A DNA stretch of 64,000 nucleotides from RGIG4608 sp045643885 (lineage in GTDB: Bacteria > Bacillota > Clostridia > Oscillospirales > CAG-272). The position numbers and the translations under genes were made by a program. Shown in pieces: positions 14,975 to 23,788 of this stretch. Position 1 is the first letter of the stretch. Every line of letters starts with the position of its first letter. The notes beneath the pieces were generated by a model, which made no database searches, was not told where the DNA came from, and worked only from the letters and a program-made list of their open reading frames with translations. The stretch is from NCBI GenBank assembly GCA_045643885.1, contig JAZRFY010000014.1:24650-88649 (forward strand). The letters are read 5' to 3'.

Positions 14975-16432
14975 TTATTCTGTGATGTACTGTCTGAGTT
15001 GTTCGATTGTCTGAAGACCTGTGAAAGCAGCGGATGCAGCTACGTGATCCTTTGTTGCGTTTTCACCGAATGTTTCGTCAGCTGTATCAACAAATACTGC
15101 TGCTGAGAAGGATTCAACACCTGTTCTTGCGCCGTTAGCATAAGAAATTGTACCTGCCATTGCAACTGGAAGCTCTGTTGTTTCCATGATTTCAACAAGG
15201 TTTGCTCTTGTGAGCTCCTTGCCGGATTTTTCAAGTGCTTCGAGTGCTTCGCAGAACATATTACCTGCGATATAGCCTGCAAGTGCATAAGAGTTATAGC
15301 TCATTGCCCAAGCTGTACCCTTATCCTGTGTATAAGCGTAGCTGAAGATAGCCTCAGCAACCTTCCAATAGCTTTCTGTAAAGCCTACAACGCCCTCGCC
15401 GTAAAGCTTGCTGTCCTGCATCTTGTATGTTCTGAAAAGAGGTGTGTCTTCGTTGTAAACGTAAGTTGTAGATGTTACGTCAAGCCAACCCTGAGCATAG
15501 ATTGTCATCTTGGACATGATTTCAAGACCTGCTTCTGTCAACTTCTTTGTGTTTGTATCGTTCAAAGCGTCTGCAGATGCATTATTATATGATGTAAGAA
15601 CGTTACCTGTGAAGTTAGCCTGTGCAAGAGATGTAAGAGCTGCGATAAAGTTTGTACCTGTTACAGTAACGATAACTGTGTCACATCCTGCAGAAACGAT
15701 GGATGTTGCAGCTGCGTTGAAGTCTGTACCGGGAACATCCTGGTAAATGATGTTATCCTTCTTGGATGCGGGAAGAGTCTCAGCCTCAAGCTTGATACCT
15801 GCAAGTGTGCTCTGAGAAGCCTCGTCCTGGTTTGCGATAACGCCAACCTTTGTTGCACCAAGACCACCTGTCAATGCGCCGTTTTCATCAACTGCAGAAG
15901 CAAATGCACGAACGATAAGTGAACGGCCCTCTGTCTTGTTAAGGGGCTGTACGGGGAAGATACATCTGTCGCCATCTGTTGTAGCGTTGCCGTTATAAAG
16001 TGCATCGATACCTGCAGCAGCATAGATCATAGGAACACAGTTTTCCTTGAGAAGATCAAGGTTAACGTTTACAGCGTAACCGCCGTAGTTACCAACGATT
16101 GCAAATACTTCATCCTCGAAAATGAGCTTTTCCATAAGGGAAACGGAGTTTGTAGCAACACCCTTATCGTCATAGTGCTTAAGGACTACTGTCTTTCCGT
16201 TAAATCCACCGTTTGCATTGTATTCAGCAAAAGCAGCGTTGATACCAAGGTTGAAGGGTACACCAATGTTTGCAAGTGCACCTGTTGTACCTGCTGTGTT
16301 ACCTACGTAGATAACGTCGCCCTCATAAACCTCTGTGCTAAGAGTAGCAGCCTTATCGTCAACACATGCAAGCATTCCAAGGCAAAGTACAAATACAAGA
16401 GCCAAGGAAATAATCTTTGTAAGTTTTTTCAT
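14975..16432 (-). CDS. ABC-transporter substrate-binding lipoprotein, branched-chain amino acid type
   Basis: A 485-residue extracellular binding protein of periplasmic-binding-fold type I (Leu/Ile/Val-binding family). The signal MKKLTKIISLALVFVLCLGMLAC ends in a lipobox (LGMLAC), anchoring it at the membrane surface. GNTAGTTGALANIGVPFNLGI, VAIVGNYGGYAV-like and GVIANQDEASQS segments fit the family. It feeds the LivHMGF genes directly upstream in the operon. This family also binds carboxylates, aromatic acids and amides, so the ligand need not be an amino acid. Confidence 0.88.
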   Translation of the reverse strand: MKKLTKIISLALVFVLCLGMLACVDDKAATLSTEVYEGDVIYVGNTAGTTGALANIGVPFNLGINAAFAEYNANGGFNGKTVVLKHYDDKGVATNSVSLMEKLIFEDEVFAIVGNYGGYAVNVNLDLLKENCVPMIYAAAGIDALYNGNATTDGDRCIFPVQPLNKTEGRSLIVRAFASAVDENGALTGGLGATKVGVIANQDEASQSTLAGIKLEAETLPASKKDNIIYQDVPGTDFNAAATSIVSAGCDTVIVTVTGTNFIAALTSLAQANFTGNVLTSYNNASADALNDTNTKKLTEAGLEIMSKMTIYAQGWLDVTSTTYVYNEDTPLFRTYKMQDSKLYGEGVVGFTESYWKVAEAIFSYAYTQDKGTAWAMSYNSYALAGYIAGNMFCEALEALEKSGKELTRANLVEIMETTELPVAMAGTISYANGARTGVESFSAAVFVDTADETFGENATKDHVAASAAFTGLQTIEQLRQYITE

Positions 16433-16501
16433 AAAAGTTCTCCTTAAAATTTATAATATTTATTATAAATAATTACGCAATGTTTTGGTAATAGATGCGT
16501 A

Positions 16502-17218
16502 TTACTTTCCGCCAAGGTATGCCGAAACGAGTCTTTCATCCCTGATAAGCTCGTCTGCAGTACCGTGCATACTGATCTTGCCAAGCTCAAGAACGTAGGC
16601 ATAATCGGCAATCTTTAACGTTGTAAGAGCATTCTGCTCAACGATAAGAATGGTTGTGCCCTCCTCCTTGATCTTTACAAGTGTATCGAAGATGTCCTTG
16701 ATAAGCAAGGGAGCAAGTCCCAATGAAGGCTCGTCAAGAACGAGGAGCTTAGGTGAGCCCATAAGTGCTCTGCCTATTGCAAGCATCTGCTGTTCACCGC
16801 CTGAAAGAGTGGATGACTGCTGCTTTGCTCTCTCTTTGAGTCTTGGGAAGAGATTATATACTCTTTCAAAGTTTTTCTGAAGCTCTTCCTTTGATTTGAT
16901 GTTGTATCCGCCAACGCGAAGATTTTCTTCAACGGTAAGACCGATAAGAACGTGGCGTCCCTCAGGGGACTGCATGATTCCCTGCTTTGCAATTGCATGA
17001 GCAGGTTTTCCACTTATCTTGTTGCCGTCAAAAATAATTTCTCCACCATTTGGCTTAAGAAGTCCTGAAATCACCTTAAGGGTTGAGGTCTTTCCTGCAC
17101 CGTTTGCGCCAAGGATAGCAACTATCTGCCCCTTCTTAACGCTGATATCGATGCCCTTGATAGCCGCGATAGGACCGTAATTAAGCTTGAGATCCGTTAT
17201 TTTAAGAATTTCACTCAT
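16502..17218 (-). CDS. livF: Branched-chain amino acid-type ABC transporter ATPase LivF
   Basis: A 238-residue ATPase: Walker A GANGAGKTS (about 35-43), signature LSGGEQQMLAIGRAL, Walker B LLVLDEPSLGLAP, H-loop-like position as Q in VEQN, typical of LivF. It powers import together with LivG, LivH and LivM. The start is set at 17218 after AGGGGGACTAAT; the longer frame to 17323 lies within livG. It begins one base past the livG stop. Confidence 0.93.
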   Translation of the reverse strand: MSEILKITDLKLNYGPIAAIKGIDISVKKGQIVAILGANGAGKTSTLKVISGLLKPNGGEIIFDGNKISGKPAHAIAKQGIMQSPEGRHVLIGLTVEENLRVGGYNIKSKEELQKNFERVYNLFPRLKERAKQQSSTLSGGEQQMLAIGRALMGSPKLLVLDEPSLGLAPLLIKDIFDTLVKIKEEGTTILIVEQNALTTLKIADYAYVLELGKISMHGTADELIRDERLVSAYLGGK

Positions 17219-17219
17219 A

Positions 17220-18638
17220 TTAGTCCCCCTCACTAGCGCCAAGATAAGCCTCTTGAACTGCCTTGTTCTTCTGAATCTCCTCGGTAGTACCAATTCCGAG
17301 CATCTGACCGAAGCTGATTGCACACACTGTGTCGCATACGCTCATTACAAGTCCCATATCATGCTCAACAAGAAGAATTGTAACTCCAAATTCATCTCTG
17401 ATCTTTCTGATAGTTTCAGTCAGCTCTGCAGTTTCCTTATCGTTAAGACCTGCGGCAGGCTCATCCATGATGATGAGCTTTGCATCAGCCATCAAGGCTC
17501 TTGCAATCTCTACCTTCTTAAGGATACCGTAAGGAAGTCCCATAGCGTACCACTGAGCATAGCTTTCAAGTCCCATGAATTTAAGGATTCTCATTGCCTT
17601 TGCACGAAGCATCTTCTCTTCCTTTTTGAGAGAGGGAGCGCCAAGCAAATGTCCAACAAATCCCGTTCTATAGGATCTTGTGCTCGCAACCAAAAGATTT
17701 TCGACAACCGAAACCTCTTTTACAAGCTCGATATTCTGGAATGTTCTGCCGATACCCTGAAGGATAATATCATGCACCTTAAAGGAACGAAGGTCAACAA
17801 CCTCGCCATATTTGTTTTCAAAGTGCATATCACCACCCGTTGCATCGTAGAAACGAGTAATACAGTTAAATACTGTTGTCTTACCTGCACCGTTAGGTCC
17901 GATAAGTCCAAAGATTTCACCCTTCTTAACGTCAAATGTAAGATCGTCAACAGCCTTAAGACCACCGAAGTACATCTTAAGTCCCTCAACTCTCAAAAGA
18001 ACGTCATCAGGAAGCTCTCTTTCTACATGAGCATTCTTTTTGAGTGCTTCAATCTTCTTTTCAAGTGCCTCGATCTTAAGATTGATTGCCATTCTTTCCT
18101 TCTCAATCTTCTGTCCGTATTCTCGCTTGAGATTATTTTCAAGCACATGGTATTCGGATTCAAGCTTTTCCCTGTGAAGATTAAAGGGTGTTACAAATGT
18201 AGAATATCCCTTGTTTATAAACTGTGCCTTCTTCTTTTCAAGAGAGGCGATATAGGCACTTCTCTTTTTATTAAGAGACACCATTTTCTTATCACGTTCA
18301 ACAAGAACGAATCCATAGGGCTTGCCCTCTTTGACAAGCTTGAAAATCTTCTTTGCTGCACCGTGATTGATTGCTCTTTGCTTCATATACGCCTTTATGT
18401 CGTATTTCTGAAGCTTTTCGTCAAGGATGGACTGAGCATATTCCCCCTTGTCGCAAGCCTGAAAAGCATCCTTTTCAAGCTTCTTGTTACCTTTTTTAAT
18501 AAAAGCATTGAGCTTTGCTTCTATCTTATCGTCGTATTTCGAGTCAAGAGTGATAAGCTCCTCACGGTACGCGTCAAGATATCTGCGAAGCTTGATAAGC
18601 TTTGAATTATAGGAGTGCTTAGCCGAGATCTTTGCCAT
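17220..18638 (-). CDS. livG: LivG-type ABC ATPase with a ~208-residue coiled-coil extension
   Basis: A 472-residue protein, almost twice the usual LivG length (about 255). Residues 210-472 are a full LivG: Walker A GPNGAGKTT (248-256), RTFQNIELVKEVSVVENL, a somewhat unusual signature LPYGILKKVEIARAL, Walker B LIIMDEPAAGLN, VEHDMGLVMSVCD. Residues 1-208 are highly charged, rich in Lys/Glu/Ala, and contain coiled-coil-like helices (LESEYHVLENNLKREYGQKI; KIEALEKKIEALKK). The start follows a strong AGGAGG, and the extension overlaps livM by 20 bases, so it is part of the real gene. Its role is unknown; it could dimerise, sense or tether the transporter. Confidence 0.9.
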   Translation of the reverse strand: MAKISAKHSYNSKLIKLRRYLDAYREELITLDSKYDDKIEAKLNAFIKKGNKKLEKDAFQACDKGEYAQSILDEKLQKYDIKAYMKQRAINHGAAKKIFKLVKEGKPYGFVLVERDKKMVSLNKKRSAYIASLEKKKAQFINKGYSTFVTPFNLHREKLESEYHVLENNLKREYGQKIEKERMAINLKIEALEKKIEALKKNAHVERELPDDVLLRVEGLKMYFGGLKAVDDLTFDVKKGEIFGLIGPNGAGKTTVFNCITRFYDATGGDMHFENKYGEVVDLRSFKVHDIILQGIGRTFQNIELVKEVSVVENLLVASTRSYRTGFVGHLLGAPSLKKEEKMLRAKAMRILKFMGLESYAQWYAMGLPYGILKKVEIARALMADAKLIIMDEPAAGLNDKETAELTETIRKIRDEFGVTILLVEHDMGLVMSVCDTVCAISFGQMLGIGTTEEIQKNKAVQEAYLGASEGD

Positions 18639-19713
18639 ACTTAGCCTCCTTCATCTTCTTGCTTAATGCCTTGAATTTTGTTTTAAGCTCAACAAAGAGC
18701 TGAGCAAGTCCGCCCGGATAGAACATAACGATCACGATTACCAAAACACCCGATGCGAGAGTGATGATAAGGGGATTTTCTGCAAAGAACGGAATCTGTT
18801 GGAACACTACAAGGTCGATACCGTACATAATGAACGTTCCGATAACTGCACCCCAAACGGATTTATATCCACCGATGATTACCGCAGCCAAAATGTTAAG
18901 CGAGGTAATAAGTGCATAATAACCGGTTGCGTCAGTTGCGTCTGCAGAACGAACTACCATCATAAGAAGTACGCCTGTAAGTGATGCATATGCAGTACAG
19001 ATAACGAAAGCCATAAGTCTGTACTTGATAAGGCTGATACCCATTGCCTGAGCCGCTGCAGTACTGTTCTTCATTGCAAGCATTGCTCTTCCTGTGGGGC
19101 TATTGATAAGATTGGTTGTCACTATCATAACGATAACGAGGAAGAAGGATACAAGCATAAGGGATGAGGTTCTGGGGAATTTTATGCCGAAAAGAACTGC
19201 ATCCTTTGAGCTGAGCGTGAGCTTGGGCTCGATAGCCGCATAAAGTGTTCTCAAAATTTCAGAAAGTGCAAGAGTAAGAATTACAAGATAGATACCCTCG
19301 ATTCTGAGTGAGATAAATCCAACGATAAGTCCGATAAGTACGGAGATGAGTATGGCAGACAAGAGCGCCACAAAGAAGGGCAAGCCTGATTCTACCATAA
19401 CGTAATGCACCGCATAAGTACCGATACCGATAAAGCCACCGGTACCAAGAGATGCAAGTCCTGAATATCCCATAAGCAAGCAGAAGCCGATGGACGCGAT
19501 TGCATAAGCAAAGGTGGTCGCAAAGGATGACTGCCATGCATAAGGAAGTATCTTTTCAGTCGCAAGAACACCAACGATGCACATTATCACACCGAATACT
19601 ATGTATTGGAGTGCTGCATTCTTAAATATCTTGCGCATGATTTCTGTTAATTTATCCTGTTTCTTTATTTCCTTGCCAAACAAGGTGTAATTTTTCATCA
19701 TATATTTATTCAT
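18619..19713 (-). CDS. livM: Branched-chain amino acid-type ABC permease LivM
   Basis: A 364-residue permease with about ten membrane helices. Family marks are LLMGYSGLASLGTGGFIGIGTYAVHYV, ISLRIEGIYLVILTLAL, and the EAA-like loop STAAAQAMGISLIKYRLMAFV that contacts the ATPases. The C-terminal tail is long and basic (FKALSKKMKEAKYGKDLG) and overlaps the start of livG. The start follows AAGGTGTAACGAT. Pairs with LivH to form the import channel. Confidence 0.93.
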   Translation of the reverse strand: MNKYMMKNYTLFGKEIKKQDKLTEIMRKIFKNAALQYIVFGVIMCIVGVLATEKILPYAWQSSFATTFAYAIASIGFCLLMGYSGLASLGTGGFIGIGTYAVHYVMVESGLPFFVALLSAILISVLIGLIVGFISLRIEGIYLVILTLALSEILRTLYAAIEPKLTLSSKDAVLFGIKFPRTSSLMLVSFFLVIVMIVTTNLINSPTGRAMLAMKNSTAAAQAMGISLIKYRLMAFVICTAYASLTGVLLMMVVRSADATDATGYYALITSLNILAAVIIGGYKSVWGAVIGTFIMYGIDLVVFQQIPFFAENPLIITLASGVLVIVIVMFYPGGLAQLFVELKTKFKALSKKMKEAKYGKDLG

Positions 19714-19717
19714 ATCG

Positions 19718-20632
19718 TTACACCTTCTTTGCTATTTTTTTGCCAAAGATTCCCTGAGGCTTAATAAAGATAAGCACAAGAGCAATTACATAAACGATTA
19801 CCTTTGACCAGCTTGTGTATTCAGAAAGACCGAGGATGTTAAAGATTGCAAATACGATGTTCTCTGCAAGCGGGATAAGGAGTGCGCAGATTACAGGTCC
19901 GTGGAATGTGCCGAAGCCACCCAAAATACCTGCAAGGAATGCACTTACCTGATATTCCGTCATAAAGTAACTCGAAACAACCTTTACCTCAGAGGCTCTC
20001 ATGTATGCCGCAAGAGCACCGAGAGCACCCGCAAGTCCCCAAGATACTGCAGTTACCACGTGAGTGTTAATACCCATCATACCTGCAACGTATTCGTTTG
20101 AAGCAGTTGCACGAACTGAAAGTCCCCATTTGCTGTATCTTAAAAGGACGAATATGAGAGGAATGATAACTGCCGTAATGGCTACGCAAGCAATCGCGTT
20201 ATACGTTACCGTAATAGCCGGACTACCCTCAACCTCGATAGAAAGATTGCCCTTAATCAAGGAGTTTATCATATACTGCTCGATATTACCAAAGATTACG
20301 GGAATAAGACCTGTAATGATGGATATAAGTCCCATAGTGATAATCTGCTTGCTGAGCGCGTTAACGTAACGGCCGTTTCTGAAAAGTCCTACGTCAACAA
20401 CAACAGCAATAAGCATTGAAGCCACCATTGAAAGAGCAATACCTACAATGACGGGTAATCCAATCTTGGTTATTGCCAACGAAGCAACGTATGCACCAAA
20501 GGCAGATATAACACCTTGGGAAAAGTTAGTTGTAAACGACGTTCTGAAGATAAGGGTAATAGCCATAGTAACTATGGCAGTAACACACATAGGAATTAAA
20601 GAACTCAAAAATGTGTTAATAATTTGTACCAT
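19718..20632 (-). CDS. livH: Branched-chain amino acid-type ABC permease LivH
   Basis: A 304-residue permease with about eight helices. VISAFGAYVASLAITK, LRYSKWGLSVRATASNEYVAGMMGINTHVV (ATPase-contact loop) and FGTFHGPVICALLIPLAENIV are typical of LivH. It starts three bases after the KAS III-like gene, so translation is coupled, and stops four bases before livM. Tight packing with metabolic genes links the importer to the pathway. Confidence 0.93.
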   Translation of the reverse strand: MVQIINTFLSSLIPMCVTAIVTMAITLIFRTSFTTNFSQGVISAFGAYVASLAITKIGLPVIVGIALSMVASMLIAVVVDVGLFRNGRYVNALSKQIITMGLISIITGLIPVIFGNIEQYMINSLIKGNLSIEVEGSPAITVTYNAIACVAITAVIIPLIFVLLRYSKWGLSVRATASNEYVAGMMGINTHVVTAVSWGLAGALGALAAYMRASEVKVVSSYFMTEYQVSAFLAGILGGFGTFHGPVICALLIPLAENIVFAIFNILGLSEYTSWSKVIVYVIALVLIFIKPQGIFGKKIAKKV

Positions 20633-20635
20633 ATA

Positions 20636-21652
20636 TTATCCCCACTGAATGATATTTGCAGCCCAAGTGTAACCGATACCTGCAGCAATCATACATACTG
20701 TGCTTCCCTCTTTAACCTTACCTTCTTTAAGTGCAAGCTCAAGAGAAAGGATCTGGTCGATCTGACCGATGTGACCGTAATCCTCAAGGTAGATGGACTT
20801 ATCCTCGGAAAGACCGAGATCTGCAAGCATTGCCTTGTGTCCACTTCTCTTGATGTGAAGGATGGAGAGATAATCGATGTCCTCACGTGTCTTGTCAGAC
20901 TTGCGAAGAGCCTCATCGATGCAATGATACCAGTTGGGCATGGAAACTGTATTAAGAAGTCCCTTCATCTTGGGAGAATCCATAAGACGAAGCATGCCGT
21001 ATTCCTTAAAGTTCTCAGCTGTAATAGGCTCATTGATACCACCCACCTTGGAGCCACATGTGTGAACAACGCTACCGTCACTCATAAGATGTGTGCCAAG
21101 AAGAAGGTTCTTGCCGTAATTCTTCTTAAGAAGGATCGCGCCACCACCTGCACCGAGGTTGAACATAAAGGAAACACCACTGTCCTTATAGTCGATAAAA
21201 TCGCAGTTACGGTAACCGCCGCAAACCAAAACTGTGTTGATTTCGTCATCTGCGATGAGCATATCCTTAGCAAGCTTCATTGCTGAAACTGCTGTGCAGC
21301 ATCTGTTCTGAACGTCGATACCCCACGCATTCTTTGCGCCGATTCTGTCCTGAACGTAGCATGCACTTGTGGTAAGAGGATATTCCTTCCACTCTTCTGT
21401 GATACAAAGGATAGCGTCAATTTCAAGAGGATCAACACCTGTGTTCTCAAGGCACTTGAGAGCTGCAAGAGCACCCATTTCCTGTGTACCGTCACAAGCA
21501 TCCTCTGAAGGCATATATTTCTGATTGATGCCGAGCTTATCTCTAACTGCATCTTCACTCCAAACGCCACCTGTAGCGTCGGAAATTTCTTTAGCTGTCA
21601 TTATTTTCTTGGGCAAGTATGTACCAACGCCCACAATACCTACGTTTACCAT
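20636..21652 (-). CDS. Beta-ketoacyl synthase III (FabH)-like protein with altered triad
   Basis: A 338-residue thiolase-fold protein similar to FabH/KAS III. The nucleophile is Cys118 in DVQNRCCTAVSAM. A His in HIKRSGHKAML fits the FabH HQAN position only loosely, and the usual G-N-T-S block with catalytic Asn reads YGHIGQID, so the Asn seems lost. KAS III relatives without the Cys-His-Asn set often act as acyl transferases or use other acceptors. It lies between fabG-like and livH genes. Role in the pathway is open: condensation, acyl transfer or thioester cleavage. Confidence 0.75.
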   Translation of the reverse strand: MVNVGIVGVGTYLPKKIMTAKEISDATGGVWSEDAVRDKLGINQKYMPSEDACDGTQEMGALAALKCLENTGVDPLEIDAILCITEEWKEYPLTTSACYVQDRIGAKNAWGIDVQNRCCTAVSAMKLAKDMLIADDEINTVLVCGGYRNCDFIDYKDSGVSFMFNLGAGGGAILLKKNYGKNLLLGTHLMSDGSVVHTCGSKVGGINEPITAENFKEYGMLRLMDSPKMKGLLNTVSMPNWYHCIDEALRKSDKTREDIDYLSILHIKRSGHKAMLADLGLSEDKSIYLEDYGHIGQIDQILSLELALKEGKVKEGSTVCMIAAGIGYTWAANIIQWG

Positions 21653-21708
21653 TTAGATTTCCTCCAAATTATTTTGTAGCTTTATTTTGATTTGATTTTT
21701 TACTTTAA

Positions 21709-22428
21709 TTAAAGTCTCATACCGCCGTTAACGGAGAGAACGTGTCCTGTTACGTAAGAAGCATCGTCACTTGCAAGGAAGAGAGCAGCCTTTGCGATTT
21801 CCTCGGGCTGACCGAGTCTGCCAAGCATTGTAAGTCCTGCGAATTTCTGAAGAAGCTCTTCGGGAACTGTCTTCATCATATCAGTCATGATGTAACCGGG
21901 AGCAATTGCATTGCATCTTACGGGAACGCCCTTGCGAGCAAATTCCTTAGCCCATGTCTTTGTAAGACCGATAACGCCTGCCTTAGAAGCTGCGTAGTTT
22001 GCCTGACCGATGTTTCCGTATTCACCAACTACGGATGAGATATTGATGATAGAACCACCACCAATTTCCTCCATAAAGGGACCAACGTAACGTGTGAGAT
22101 TAAATACACCCTTAAGGTTGATATCAATAACGAGATCCCACATATCGTCGGTCATCTTTCTTGTCATAGCATCGCGTGTGATACCTGCGTTGTTAACAAG
22201 AATATCAATCTTGCCGTACTTCTCTTTTACGTATTCAAAGAAATTCTTGCAAGCCTCACCGTCAGTAACGTTGAGCTGATAGTATTCTACACTTTCGTTT
22301 TCATATGTCAAAGGCATCATGTCAACTGCAATTACCTTTGCGCCCTCTCTTGCGAATGTAAGAGCCATTTCGCCGCCAAGTCCCTTAGCGCCACCTGTTA
22401 CTATTGCAACCTTATTTTCAAGTCTCAT
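21709..22428 (-). CDS. FabG-type short-chain dehydrogenase (3-oxoacyl reductase / (R)-3-hydroxyacyl dehydrogenase)
   Basis: A 239-residue SDR: cofactor motif TGGAKGLGGEMA (11-22), NNAGITRD, catalytic Ser in INISSVVGEYGNIGQ, YAASKAG (Tyr, Lys), and SVNGGMRL end, all typical of FabG. The acidic residue after strand 2 (VDMM) suggests NAD(H) preference. FabG enzymes handle (R)-3-hydroxyacyl thioesters, the stereochemistry made by the MaoC hydratase in the same operon. In an oxidative pathway it would form the 3-ketoacyl-CoA cleaved by the next gene, a thiolase. AAGGAGG precedes the start. Confidence 0.9.
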   Translation of the reverse strand: MRLENKVAIVTGGAKGLGGEMALTFAREGAKVIAVDMMPLTYENESVEYYQLNVTDGEACKNFFEYVKEKYGKIDILVNNAGITRDAMTRKMTDDMWDLVIDINLKGVFNLTRYVGPFMEEIGGGSIINISSVVGEYGNIGQANYAASKAGVIGLTKTWAKEFARKGVPVRCNAIAPGYIMTDMMKTVPEELLQKFAGLTMLGRLGQPEEIAKAALFLASDDASYVTGHVLSVNGGMRL

Positions 22429-22449
22429 TCTAATATCCTCCTTAAATTT

Positions 22450-23658
22450 TTATTTAATGTTTTTAAGAACTACTGCAGTACCCATACCGCCACCGATGCA
22501 AAGAGATGCAACGCCGTATTCCTTGCCGCTTCTCTTAAGCTCGTGTGCAAGAGTAACAATAATTCTGTTTCCGCTAGCTCCAACGGGATGTCCGAGAGCA
22601 ATAGCGCCGCCGTTTACGTTACAACGGGAAACGATGTATTCGGGATCAACTCCGTGTCCCTCGGAAAGAAGCTTAACAACACCGAGTGACTGAGCTGCAA
22701 ATGCCTCATTAAGCTCGAAAAGATCGATTTCGTCAATCTTCATCTTAGCATTCTTGAGTGCGTTAGTTACAGCGGGAACGGGACCAAGGCCCATAACGTC
22801 GGGCTCAACACCGCCCTGACCTACTGCAACGATTTCTGCCATAGGAGTAAGAGAATACTTCTCTACTGCCTCCTCACTTGCGAGAACACAGAAGGAAGCA
22901 CCGTCATTGATACCTGATGCATTACCTGCAGTTACTGTACCGTCGGGCTTGAACGCGGGACGGAGAGTACCGAGCTTTTCAAGAGTAGTTGAGCGGTTGA
23001 TATATTCGTCCGCATCAAAAATGATTTCCTTTCTTCCTGCCTTAACAGTAAGAGGAACGATTTCGTCAACAAACTTGCCCGCATCCTGAGCTGCGATAGC
23101 TTTAGCCTGGGAATTGATAGCAAATTCATCCTGCATCTCTCTTGTGATGCCGTATCTTTCGGCAACGTTTTCAGCTGTAATGCCCATGTGCATATTTCCA
23201 AAGGCATCTGTAAGGGAGTCGATGAGCATGTGGTCAACAAGCTTCATCTCACCCATCTTATTTCCACCTCTCACCTTGCCGGGAACAAGATAAGGAGCAC
23301 CGCTCATTACCTCAGTTCCACCTGCCGCGATGAGATCGGCAGAGCCTGCCTTGATGGCAGTAAATGCGTTCATAACGGCTTTCATACCGCTTCCGCAAAC
23401 CATATTAAGTGAATAAGCAGGAATTTCAACGGGTACACCTGCGCCGATAGAAACCTGACGGCCGGGACCCTGCTTTACTCCTGCGGGAAGAACGTTACCT
23501 ACAATTACCTCGTCAAGCCATTCAGGCTTTACGTTACCAGCTTCAAGCGTAGCCTTAAGCACGTCTGCGCCAAGTTTTGTGGGAGAAATGTCTTTAAGTG
23601 TACCGAGCATAGTGCCGATAGCACTTCTCTTTGCACTTACCAAAAATACTTTACTCAT
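22450..23658 (-). CDS. Acetyl-CoA acetyltransferase (thiolase)
   Basis: A 402-residue thiolase: nucleophile Cys88 in LNMVCGSGMKAV, NEAFAAQ, the His of GGAIALGHPVGASG and the second Cys in SLCIGGGMGTA. It cleaves 3-ketoacyl-CoA with CoA or condenses two acyl-CoAs. The start at 23658 follows AGGAAGATCACCC; a frame start at 23676 has no better site. It lies in the operon between etfA and the FabG-like gene, fitting the last step of beta-oxidation or the first of the reverse path. Confidence 0.94.
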   Translation of the reverse strand: MSKVFLVSAKRSAIGTMLGTLKDISPTKLGADVLKATLEAGNVKPEWLDEVIVGNVLPAGVKQGPGRQVSIGAGVPVEIPAYSLNMVCGSGMKAVMNAFTAIKAGSADLIAAGGTEVMSGAPYLVPGKVRGGNKMGEMKLVDHMLIDSLTDAFGNMHMGITAENVAERYGITREMQDEFAINSQAKAIAAQDAGKFVDEIVPLTVKAGRKEIIFDADEYINRSTTLEKLGTLRPAFKPDGTVTAGNASGINDGASFCVLASEEAVEKYSLTPMAEIVAVGQGGVEPDVMGLGPVPAVTNALKNAKMKIDEIDLFELNEAFAAQSLGVVKLLSEGHGVDPEYIVSRCNVNGGAIALGHPVGASGNRIIVTLAHELKRSGKEYGVASLCIGGGMGTAVVLKNIK

Positions 23659-23701
23659 GGGTGATCTTCCTTTCATTATAAATTTTTTTATAGTAATGTC
23701 A

Positions 23702-23779
23702 GTGCCATAATACCGATACTTTCGTCCACCCAGTAAAGGGGGGACGAAAGCTTTTTATCGATCGGTACTGTGCTGGCAC
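23702..23779 (-). promoter_or_regulatory. Nested hairpin in the etfA-thiolase gap
   Basis: GTGCCA (23702) with TGGCAC (23774-23779), TACCGAT (23711-23717) with ATCGGTA (23761-23767), and CTTTCGTCC (23719-23727) with GGACGAAAG (23742-23750) form a stacked structure. There is no T-run for termination. It probably marks an mRNA stability or processing point. The inner arm carries the TTTCGTCCACC motif seen in other repeats of this window. Confidence 0.55.
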
Positions 23780-23788
23780 AGTTTTCTA

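Noticed and set aside
16502..17323. 273-residue form of LivF
   Set aside because: The first 35 residues lie within livG and match no ABC sequence; the start at 17218 has the ribosome site.
17187..18605. 472-codon open frame antisense to livG
   Set aside because: It mirrors livG almost exactly, lacks a ribosome site and domain, and arises from the codon bias of the real gene.
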